Shown: in pieces, positions 4,997 to 10,678 of the stretch
Layout: each line of letters begins with the position of its first letter
Numbering within the stretch: position 1 is the first letter of the stretch
Assembly: GCA_902805985.1 (NCBI GenBank)
Contig: CADCUW010000557.1
Coordinates: 1 to 10,678 of the forward strand
Length of the DNA stretch: 10,678 bases
Direction of reading: 5' to 3'
Source of the DNA: an uncultured Rubrobacteraceae bacterium
GTDB lineage: Bacteria; Actinomycetota; Rubrobacteria; Rubrobacterales; Rubrobacteraceae
Program-made: the position numbers and the translations under genes
Notes under the pieces: model-generated
Seen by the model: the letters and a program-made list of their open reading frames with translations, nothing else
Databases searched by the model: none
Told to the model about the DNA's origin: nothing

Positions 4997-6304
4997 GTGG
5001 CCCGCGTGAAGTCTATCTTGCGCAACGAGAGCCCCCTCGCCTTCGGGGCCGTCCTTGTGATGGCCACGATCTCGCTCGCGGTGGGGGTCTGGGGGAGGGT
5101 GTGGAACCTCGGCTTCCCGCCGCAGAGGATATGGGATGAGATCTACTTCCCCGTCATGGCGAACAAGTACCTAAGGGGCGTCGATTTCTTCGACCTCCAT
5201 CCCCCTCTGGGCAAGTTCATCATCGCCTGGAGCATCGCCGTCTTCGGCAATACGCCCTTCGCCTGGCGCCTGATGCCGGCGATCTTCGGCCTCGCCCTGA
5301 TAGCGCTGGCGGGCGCCGTCGGCTGGTACCTGTTCAGGAGCTGGGTGGCCGTGCCGCTCGTGGTGCTCCTGTTCGCGGGGGAGACGATACTCATCGTCCA
5401 CTCCCGGACGGGGGTCATGGACATCTTCCTCGTCTTTTTCGTGATGGCGACCTTTCTGGCCGCGCTGTGGGCCAGAGGCTACGGGCACGCGCTGCTGACG
5501 GCGGTGCTGCTAGGGCTTGCGATAAGCATCAAGTGGGCCGCCTTCCCGGTCGCGATCCCGGCCGGGTACGTGCTCTGGAGGAAGGGGCTGCTGAAGCCCT
5601 TCGTGGCGAGCCTGTGGGTCTCGGTGCTCATCTACTTCGCGCTCGTGTACGTGGAGCGGCTCATCATCGTCACGTCGAACCCCTTCCAGGCCTGGGTCGA
5701 GGTCTGGAGCTGGCATCTCCAGGCCGCCGACAAGGTCGACGCCGCCATACCTCATTTGTGGGGCTCGCCGTGGTGGAGTTGGCCCGTCATGCTGCGCCCG
5801 ATCCGCTACGAGTACCTCGTGGACGCGGACGCCCAACTCAGGGTCGTCCTCGCCATCGGCAACCCGCTTGTGTGGTGGTCGAGCACCCTCGCCGTCCTCG
5901 CCGGCCTCTTCGAGCTGGCCCGGCGGGCGATCTCGCGCAGCTTCGACCTCGATGATCCCCTGGTCCCGATAGTGCTCGGTTACGTGGTCCTGCTCCTGCC
6001 CTGGATCCCCGGCACCCGCATCCCCTACATCTACAACTACCTGCCGATGTACGCCTTCGCCCTGCTCGCCCTCGTCTACTGGCTGGTCAGGATCTGGCGC
6101 GGCCCGCGCCTCGGGCCGTGGCTCGTGGTCGCCTTCGGCGTCCTGGCGCTCACGACGGCCCTGCTCTACCTCCCCCTGGCGACCACCCTCCCTATAGACC
6201 AGGACGACCTGATGCGGCTTATACTCTTCGACTCGTGGTTCTACCAGGAGGCCCCCGTGCCCGGCAGCGGCTGCAGACCCCCCGACCCCGCGCCCGGCTG
6301 CTAG
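4997..6304 (+). CDS. PMT-family protein O-mannosyltransferase (GT39)
   Basis: A 435-residue multi-span glycosyltransferase that moves mannose from a polyprenyl-phosphate carrier onto exported proteins at the outer face of the membrane. The PMT signatures are in order: the catalytic-loop acidic pair in WDEIYF (D47, E48), DLHPPLGK (66-73), HSRTGVMDIF (135-144), the segment WGSPWWSWPVMLRP (255-268) and WIPGTRIPYIYNYLP (336-350). It ends in a typical FDSWFY motif (411-416). This is the family of mycobacterial Rv1002c. The tail after it is odd: Pro-rich with two cysteines, the last being the final residue. GTG at 4997 is one base after the MFS stop; GTGs at 4982 and 5006 are alternatives, and no strong ribosome site distinguishes them. 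It is probably translated by coupling to the MFS gene. The mannosyl specificity is inferred from family. Confidence 0.88.
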   Translation: MARVKSILRNESPLAFGAVLVMATISLAVGVWGRVWNLGFPPQRIWDEIYFPVMANKYLRGVDFFDLHPPLGKFIIAWSIAVFGNTPFAWRLMPAIFGLALIALAGAVGWYLFRSWVAVPLVVLLFAGETILIVHSRTGVMDIFLVFFVMATFLAALWARGYGHALLTAVLLGLAISIKWAAFPVAIPAGYVLWRKGLLKPFVASLWVSVLIYFALVYVERLIIVTSNPFQAWVEVWSWHLQAADKVDAAIPHLWGSPWWSWPVMLRPIRYEYLVDADAQLRVVLAIGNPLVWWSSTLAVLAGLFELARRAISRSFDLDDPLVPIVLGYVVLLLPWIPGTRIPYIYNYLPMYAFALLALVYWLVRIWRGPRLGPWLVVAFGVLALTTALLYLPLATTLPIDQDDLMRLILFDSWFYQEAPVPGSGCRPPDPAPGC

Positions 6305-6311
6305 TAGGAAC

Positions 6312-6335
6312 GAGCGCCGAGGGTTTCGCTCCCTC
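6312..6335. terminator. Short hairpins between converging PMT and MOSC genes
   Basis: Two overlapping five-pair stems compete here: GAGCG (6312-6316) with CGCTC (6327-6331), and GAGGG (6319-6323) with CCCTC (6331-6335). They fill the 39-base gap between converging stops. The stems are short and no T run follows, so a terminator role is only suggested by position. Confidence 0.3.
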
Positions 6336-6343
6336 TCACGGAT

Positions 6344-6799
6344 CTAATCCGCTTCTATGGCGTCCCCGGGCCGGATGGGGCCCGCCTGTATCACCCTGGC
6401 GCAGATGCCGCCGCGGTTTCTGAGCGCCCGCGTCATGCCCCGCTCGCTCAGGTCCTGAACGTGCTTGCATGGCGGCCTCGACCTGTCGTACTCGAGGACG
6501 ACCTCCCCGACCTTGAACCGCTTGCCGCGCAGCCCCAAGAGGTCCACGCCGCGGGTGACGATGTTGCGGCGGTGCTGGCCCGACCTTATGTCGAGGCCCT
6601 GCTCCTCGATCTCGTCGAGGTGCTCGCCCTCGATGAGGGTCACCTGGCAGACGTCCCCGTACTGCACCCAGAACCCGGTCCCCTCGCAGTAGCGGTCCCC
6701 CCTGATGCCGCACCCCTCAACGGTCACCACTTCTTCCACGCTCTCCATCGCCGCGCTGCCCTCGCCGGTGACGAAGATCTCCTCGACCCTGCCGCCCAT
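6344..6799 (-). CDS. Stand-alone MOSC-domain protein
   Basis: A 151-residue protein consisting of a single MOSC domain, the fold named after the C-terminal part of molybdenum-cofactor sulfurases. Such short proteins (YiiM- and YuaD-like relatives) are thought to handle sulfur or bind the cofactor, often aiding detoxification of N-hydroxylated compounds, but individual functions are rarely proven. Visible motifs are GIRGDRY (31-37), HRRNIVTRGVDL (76-87), LRGKRFKVGEVVLE (90-103), the cysteine of RPPCKH (C111), which is the conserved domain cysteine, and NRGGICARVIQAGPIRPGD (128-146). The ATG has GGAGGAG three bases upstream. It lies 72 bases downstream of VapC on the same strand and may be read through from the TA operon or use its own promoter; TACACT on the minus strand (6842-6837) is a weak -10 candidate. 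Confidence 0.87.
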   Translation of the reverse strand: MGGRVEEIFVTGEGSAAMESVEEVVTVEGCGIRGDRYCEGTGFWVQYGDVCQVTLIEGEHLDEIEEQGLDIRSGQHRRNIVTRGVDLLGLRGKRFKVGEVVLEYDRSRPPCKHVQDLSERGMTRALRNRGGICARVIQAGPIRPGDAIEAD

Positions 6800-6871
6800 T
6801 CTCTCCTCCGAACCGAGAATTTTGTTTTCGGGCGTTAGTGTAGAGCCGATCTCCGAGCCCTGCCGCGCCTC

Positions 6872-7249
6872 TCAGACCGTGAGTACTCCGACGCCGTAGA
6901 GGCCCATCCGCGGATCCCTGGTGAGGAGGGTCAGATCCTCGATCATCGCCTGCGCCACCAGCATCCGGTCGAAGGGATCGTCGTGGTGGCGGGGCAGGGC
7001 GCCTGCCGTGTGGGCGTGGGAGGCCTTCATCGACAGCGACTCGAACCGGCTGAGCCCGATCTGGCGCAAGAGGTCCGAGGGTGCTTCGAGCTTTCCGAGT
7101 GCCCGTTTGATGGAGATCTCCCAGACCGTGGCGGCGCTCACGTAAACCGTGGAATCCGGGTCCGAGATCCCGGCCCTGGCCTCCTCACCGAGGTTGGGAT
7201 CGTCCGCCAGCCACCACAGCAGGACGTGCGTGTCGAGCAGGAGCCTCAC
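6872..7249 (-). CDS. vapC: VapC-type PIN-domain ribonuclease toxin
   Basis: A 125-residue toxin that fits the PIN-domain family of Mg2+-dependent RNases, in which VapC members inhibit growth by cutting tRNA or rRNA. The acidic site residues are visible: D6 in LLLDTHVLLWW, E44 in TVWEISIK, D94 in DDPFDRMLVAQ and D112 in LLTRD. The DTHVLLWW opening and the HHDDPFDRML block mark the subgroup usually paired with Phd/YefM-type antitoxins. The GTG start shares four bases (GTGA) with the antitoxin stop and has no ribosome site of its own, so it depends on antitoxin translation, the usual arrangement keeping antitoxin in excess. All four acidic residues are intact, so the toxin is expected to be active. 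The precise RNA target cannot be read. Confidence 0.9.
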   Translation of the reverse strand: MRLLLDTHVLLWWLADDPNLGEEARAGISDPDSTVYVSAATVWEISIKRALGKLEAPSDLLRQIGLSRFESLSMKASHAHTAGALPRHHDDPFDRMLVAQAMIEDLTLLTRDPRMGLYGVGVLTV

Positions 7250-7479
7250 GGCCGCTCGCCGCGGAAGGCGGCTTCGACCTCTTCGGGCAACTCGTCGAAG
7301 TCGTCGGCGACCCGGACGCGCCCCTCCCATCCGCCGGGAACCCGCGGGCCGCGATCCTCGACGTAGGGAACGAGCCTGGCGACCGGCCTCCCCGCCTTGC
7401 CGATCACGACCTCCTCCCCCCGCATCACCCGCTCCACGAGCCGGGAGAAGTGCGTCTTGGCCTCGTGAATGTTCTCCAT
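7246..7479 (-). CDS. Phd/YefM-family antitoxin of the VapC pair
   Basis: A 77-residue antitoxin. The N-terminal half is the Phd/YefM DNA-binding and dimer domain: NIHEAKTHFSRLVERV (3-18) followed by GEEVVIGKAGRPVARLVPY (21-39), the typical pattern of an 'E-A-K..FS.L...V..GE.v.I...G.PVA.LVP' protein. The acidic C-terminal tail (about 52-77, DDFDELPEEVEAAF) is the expected toxin-wrapping part. It lies first in the operon, 15 bases downstream of a long palindrome that it and the toxin probably bind. Only a weak ribosome site (GGTGG) precedes the ATG. It is sometimes labelled vapB by partner, though its fold is Phd rather than the AbrB type, so I give no symbol. Confidence 0.9.
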   Translation of the reverse strand: MENIHEAKTHFSRLVERVMRGEEVVIGKAGRPVARLVPYVEDRGPRVPGGWEGRVRVADDFDELPEEVEAAFRGERP

Positions 7480-7494
7480 GCGTAACCACCCACG

Positions 7495-7527
7495 GTAGAC
7501 TAACCGGACTTAGTCCAGTTAGTCTAC
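7495..7527. promoter_or_regulatory. 33-bp palindromic operator of the toxin-antitoxin operon
   Basis: GTAGACTAAC (7495-7504) mirrors GTTAGTCTAC (7518-7527) around GGACT-T-AGTCC (7506-7516). Centred on T7511, 15 of 16 base pairs match; only C7505/A7517 break the symmetry. The half-site GACTAA occurs at 7498-7503, and on the other strand at 7510-7515 and 7519-7524, the last two exactly nine bases apart. The minus-strand hexamers TAGACT and TAGTCT inside it are possible -10 boxes. Its place 15 bases before the antitoxin ATG fits autorepression by the Phd-VapC complex. It is distinctly less GC-rich than its surroundings. Confidence 0.8.
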
Positions 7528-7580
7528 TACCGGTTCGCCCGGGAGGTTACGTTGGCGAGAAGCGGGCGGTTCCCAAGGTT

Positions 7581-9137
7581 CTATGCCTGTCCGTACCCGC
7601 CCCCGCCCGGCGTCTCGACGGTGACGACGTCCCCCTCTTCCAGCTCGCGGCTGGTCTTTGGCGGGAGCTCTTCGCCGTTGAGGAGATTGCGTCCGACCCT
7701 GCCAGGTTCCCCGCCTTCGACGCCGCGGGGGGCGTGGCGGCGGCGGTCGGTGAGGAGGGAGAGGCTTGAGGGTTCGAGGACCTGAATTGCGCGGACGACG
7801 CCATCGCCGCCGCGGTGTTCGCCCGCGCCGCCGGAGTCGTAGAGGAGCTCGTAGCGCGTCACGCGCATGGGGTACTCGAGCTCGAAGGCCTCGACGGGGG
7901 TGTTGAGGGTGTTTGACATGCCGACGTGGACGCCGGAGGGGCCGGGGCCGCGGGAGGAGGCGCCCTGGCCGCCGCCTATCGTCTCGTAGTAGGTCCAGTT
8001 GCTCCCCTCACCCGCGCCGCCGATGATCGTGTTGTTCATCGTGCCCTGGCCCTGGGCCGGTATCTCCCGCGGGGCGAAACCGGCGAGGGCGGCGAGCACG
8101 GTATCGGCTATGCGGTTGGAGGTCTCGACGTTGCCGGCGACGACCGCCGCCGGGTAGCTCGCGTTGACGAGGCTGCCCTCCGGGGCCCGTATTCCGAGGG
8201 GGGCGTAGGTGCCGGCGTTGGCCGGGACGTCCTTTGGCAGCAGGACGCGCAGGGCGAAGAAGCACGCCGAGCGGGTGACGGGGAGGGGGCAGTTGATGTT
8301 GCCGCGCACGGCGGGGGAGGTGCCCGAGAAGTCCACGGTCATCTCGTCGTCTTTGATCTTTACGGAGGCCTTTATGAGAATGTCTTCGTCCGTGGAGCCG
8401 TCGCCCTCCATGAAGTCTTCCGCCGAGTGCTCGCCGTCCGGGAGCTCGCGGATGGCCTCGCGGGCGCGACGCTCGGCGTAGAGGACGACCTCTGAGAAGG
8501 CGGCGAGGACCGTCTCTTTGCCCCGGCGTTCGATGAGTTCCTCTATCCGCGCTTCGGCTATGTTGTTCGCGGCGATCTGGGCCCGGAGGTCGCCGCGCCT
8601 GAGGCCCGGGGTACGGACGTTGGCGAGGAGGAGGTCGAGTACGTCAGGGACGTACTCGCCGCCCTCGACGAGGCGGACCGGGGGAATGATGATGCCCTCC
8701 TGGAAGATCTCGCGCGAGTCAGAAGGCATCGAGCCCGGCCGCATCCCGCCCACGTCCGAGTGGTGCGCCCGCGTCACCGCGTAGCCGACGATGTCGCTGG
8801 CTTCGCCCGGGGCGACGGGCGAGACGAGGGTTATGTCCGGCAAATGGGTGCCGCCGGAGTACGGATCGTTGATGGCGAAGACGTCGCCGGGCTCGGGGTC
8901 GCGGTCCATGACGGCCCTTACGGCCTCAGGCATGGCCCCGAGGTGGACGGGGATGTGCTCGGCCTGGGCTACCATTTTGCCGTTCGCGTCGAAGAGGGCC
9001 GTCGAGCAGTCGCGGCGCTCCTTTATATTCGAGGAGTAGGCGCCCCGGATCAGGACGGCACCCATCTCCTCCGCAATCCCAGAGAGCGCGCTCGCCAGAA
9101 CAGACAGGGTCACGGGGTCCAACTTCTCTCTACCCAT
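7581..9137 (-). CDS. hyuB: Hydantoinase/oxoprolinase family subunit HyuB
   Basis: A complete 518-residue HyuB (hydantoinase B/oxoprolinase) subunit. With HyuA it forms ATP-dependent enzymes that open cyclic amides such as N-methylhydantoin or 5-oxoproline, or, in relatives, carboxylate acetone or acetophenone. Visible motifs are DPVTLSVLASAL (7-18), SSNIKERRDCSTALFD (35-50), AINDPYSGGTHLPD (88-101) and TRAHHSDVGG (122-131). Further on come NTLNTPVEAFELEYP and, at the end, TPGGGGYG. The length suits N-methylhydantoinase-type B subunits rather than the much longer acetone carboxylase chain. The ATG at 9137 has a purine-rich GGAGAGGGAAG in front, and overlaps the HyuA stop by eight bases (ATGGGTAG), so the subunits are made in step. 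The substrate cannot be assigned without the rest of the operon. Confidence 0.93.
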   Translation of the reverse strand: MGREKLDPVTLSVLASALSGIAEEMGAVLIRGAYSSNIKERRDCSTALFDANGKMVAQAEHIPVHLGAMPEAVRAVMDRDPEPGDVFAINDPYSGGTHLPDITLVSPVAPGEASDIVGYAVTRAHHSDVGGMRPGSMPSDSREIFQEGIIIPPVRLVEGGEYVPDVLDLLLANVRTPGLRRGDLRAQIAANNIAEARIEELIERRGKETVLAAFSEVVLYAERRAREAIRELPDGEHSAEDFMEGDGSTDEDILIKASVKIKDDEMTVDFSGTSPAVRGNINCPLPVTRSACFFALRVLLPKDVPANAGTYAPLGIRAPEGSLVNASYPAAVVAGNVETSNRIADTVLAALAGFAPREIPAQGQGTMNNTIIGGAGEGSNWTYYETIGGGQGASSRGPGPSGVHVGMSNTLNTPVEAFELEYPMRVTRYELLYDSGGAGEHRGGDGVVRAIQVLEPSSLSLLTDRRRHAPRGVEGGEPGRVGRNLLNGEELPPKTSRELEEGDVVTVETPGGGGYGQA

Positions 9138-10678
9138 CTTCCCTCTCCAGTACGAGGTTGCCGACCCCGTCCACCGCACCCCTCCATCCGGGCCGCACGA
9201 CGCACGTGGACTCCTTGAACTCGACGATGGCCGGTCCCTCCACCTCCGACCCCTCTCCCATCTTCTCCCGATCGAAGACGGGTACCTCCCGCCACTGCCC
9301 ATCGAAGTTGGCCTCCCGCGGCCCGGCTTGCGTCCCGCCGGACGGCCCCGGTTGCCCCGGCTCGTCGAGCGCGGGCTTCCCGACGGGGAAGGTCGCGACG
9401 AGGCGCAGGTTCACAAGCTCGACGGGTTCGTCCTCCATCCTGTAGCCGTAGCGCCCCTCGTGCGCGGCGTGGAACCTCTCTTGCAGCTCCTCCGGGGTGT
9501 TCGCGTCCACGGTCAGCTCGAAGGACTGGCCCCCGTAGCGCAGGTCCGCCCTGCGGTGGTTATTCGGGTCTTCGAGGTCGTTTGCTGCCGCGGCCTCCAT
9601 CTCCCCGTACCGCTCTTCGAACACTTCCGCGTCCACCTCGTCCAGCCTGACGAGGTAGGGGCGGACGTAGTCGCGGCGCAGGTCGCTTATGGCGAGGCCG
9701 AGGGCGCTCAAGACGCCGCCGGCGCGGGGTATGAGGACCGTCTCCATGCCGAGCTCCTCGGCTAAAGAGCAGGCGTGCATCCCACCGGCCCCGCCGAAGG
9801 CGAGCAGGGCGAACTCCCTCGGGTCGAGGCCCCGCTCGACGCTTATGACGCGCAGGGCCCGCACCATCTCGGCGTTCGCCACCCGTACGATGCCGAGGGC
9901 CGCCTCCTCCGCGTCCAGGCCGAGCCTCTCGCCCAGAGAGGAGAGCGCCTTCTCAGCGAGTTCGCGGTCAAGCACGACCTCGCCACCGAGCTCCGTACCG
10001 TCGGCGAGGTAGCCCAGCGAGAGGTTCGCGTCGGTGACGGTCGGCTCCTCGCCGCCCTTCCCGTAGCCGGCCGGGCCCGGCTCGGCTCCGGCCGAGTGGG
10101 GTCCGACGCGTAGAGCCCCGCCCGCGTCCGCCCACGCCACCGAGCCGCCGCCGGCGCTCACCGTGTGGACGTCCACCATGGGCAGCTTGATCGGCACGCC
10201 CGCGACCACCGTCTCCGTCGTCGTCTGCGCCTCGCCCGCGATGATGGGCGCCACGTCCGTGCTCGTGCCGCCCATGTCGAAGGTGAGCAGGTCCCCGTAG
10301 CCGCCGAGGGAGCCGACGTGGGCCGCCCCGACCACGCCACCCGCAGGTCCCGACAACACGCACCCCGCCGCGTCCGCCGCCGCGTCCTCCACCGGCACGA
10401 CCCCGCCGGAGGACTGCATGATAAGCGGCGCCGGAACGCCGGCCGACTCGGCTTTATCCGCCAGGTTCTTCAGGTACGCCGCGAGCTTCGGCCCCAGGTA
10501 GGCGTCCGCCGCGGTCGTCGAGAACCGCTCGTACTCCCGGAACTCGGGCAAGACCTCGCTCGAGAGCGAGACGTGAACGTCCGGCAGGGCCTCGCGCAGG
10601 GCCTGCCCGACCCGTTTCTCGTGCTCCGGGTGGGCGAAGGCGAAGAGCAGGCAGACGGCCACGGCCTCGATCCCGGCT
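9130..10678 (-). CDS. hyuA: Hydantoinase/oxoprolinase family subunit HyuA, 5' end outside window
   Basis: The C-terminal 516 residues of HyuA, the ATP-binding partner of HyuB, open to the right edge. The family is usually near 650-720 residues, so roughly 150-200 N-terminal residues are missing. Motifs in order: the ASKHA-like segment LSGPAGGVVGA, then the nucleotide-site FDMGGTSTDVAP (about 10246-10281), VSAGGGSVAW, SAGAEPGPAGYG, VTDANLSLGYL, then LLAFGGAGGMHACSLAEELG and the C-terminal RYGGQSFELTV. The tail contains VEGPAIVEF and a Gly/Pro-rich linker (PGQPGPSGGTQAGP). It ends eight bases inside hyuB. In this family HyuA carries the ATP-dependent activation of the ring carbonyl. Oxoprolinase, N-methylhydantoinase or a carboxylase-like role remain possible; no break or frameshift is seen in the part present. 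Confidence 0.93.
   Translation of the reverse strand, partial: AGIEAVAVCLLFAFAHPEHEKRVGQALREALPDVHVSLSSEVLPEFREYERFSTTAADAYLGPKLAAYLKNLADKAESAGVPAPLIMQSSGGVVPVEDAAADAAGCVLSGPAGGVVGAAHVGSLGGYGDLLTFDMGGTSTDVAPIIAGEAQTTTETVVAGVPIKLPMVDVHTVSAGGGSVAWADAGGALRVGPHSAGAEPGPAGYGKGGEEPTVTDANLSLGYLADGTELGGEVVLDRELAEKALSSLGERLGLDAEEAALGIVRVANAEMVRALRVISVERGLDPREFALLAFGGAGGMHACSLAEELGMETVLIPRAGGVLSALGLAISDLRRDYVRPYLVRLDEVDAEVFEERYGEMEAAAANDLEDPNNHRRADLRYGGQSFELTVDANTPEELQERFHAAHEGRYGYRMEDEPVELVNLRLVATFPVGKPALDEPGQPGPSGGTQAGPREANFDGQWREVPVFDREKMGEGSEVEGPAIVEFKESTCVVRPGWRGAVDGVGNLVLEREDG

Noticed and set aside
3529..5067. Long minus-strand open frame (512 codons) opposite the MFS gene
   Set aside because: It is an Arg/Pro/Gln-rich shadow of a GC-rich coding strand, has no hydrophobic or domain pattern, and the plus strand encodes a clear 12-helix transporter.
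6800..6871. Possible CCGAA/TTCGG hairpin and direct GGCTC repeats between the toxin and MOSC genes
   Set aside because: Stems are only five pairs with a 14-base AT-rich loop; no convincing terminator or operator could be supported.
7536..7568. Possible hyuB terminator, CGCCCG (7536-7541) with CGGGCG (7563-7568)
   Set aside because: Six pairs over a 21-base loop with no T run; too weak to call in GC-rich DNA.
7926..8495. Plus-strand open frame of 189 codons inside hyuB
   Set aside because: Gly/Ala/Val/Arg-rich mirror of the hyuB coding frame, no start signal and no recognisable motif.

Overview
The window is GC-rich, gene-dense bacterial DNA. Frequent GTG starts, 4-8 base stop/start overlaps, a lipoprotein signal on a betaine-binding protein, a Pmt-like O-mannosyltransferase and an apparently leaderless promoter all suggest a high-GC Gram-positive, Actinobacteria-like organism. 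A Rubrobacter-type genome would fit, but that is an inference from gene content and style, not from a marker gene.

Left part (1-3747). The tail of an unidentified plus-strand gene is followed by a small heat-shock protein (Hsp20). Facing it on the minus strand is a two-gene unit read right to left: a BCCT-family betaine/choline/carnitine carrier, then a glycine-betaine-type (OpuAC) solute-binding lipoprotein. The carrier's stop and the binding protein's GTG start share the four bases GTGA. No ABC permease or ATPase is present here. The facing ends of Hsp20 and the binding protein meet at a nested inverted repeat that could stop transcription both ways. About 480 bases upstream of the carrier hold no convincing gene, but contain an inverted 11-bp repeat, a 10-bp palindrome, a GC hairpin and two -10-like boxes.

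Middle (3748-6304). A major-facilitator transporter of unknown substrate starts exactly where transcription from an extended -10 box would begin, so its mRNA is probably leaderless. One base after its stop begins a dolichol/polyprenol-phosphate-mannose-dependent protein O-mannosyltransferase (PMT/GT39).

Right part (6344-10678, all minus strand). In transcription order, from the right edge: ATP-dependent hydantoinase/oxoprolinase subunits HyuA (5' end outside the window) and HyuB (8-base overlap); then a Phd/YefM-VapC type II toxin-antitoxin pair (4-base overlap) behind a 33-bp near-perfect palindrome that is very likely its autoregulatory operator; then a stand-alone MOSC-domain protein.

Taken together: a stress and compatible-solute module (Hsp20, BCCT, OpuAC), an envelope glycosylation gene, a small TA cassette and the end of a hydantoin/lactam catabolic operon. 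The most unusual item is the tight coupling of a solute-binding lipoprotein to a secondary carrier rather than to an ABC transporter.
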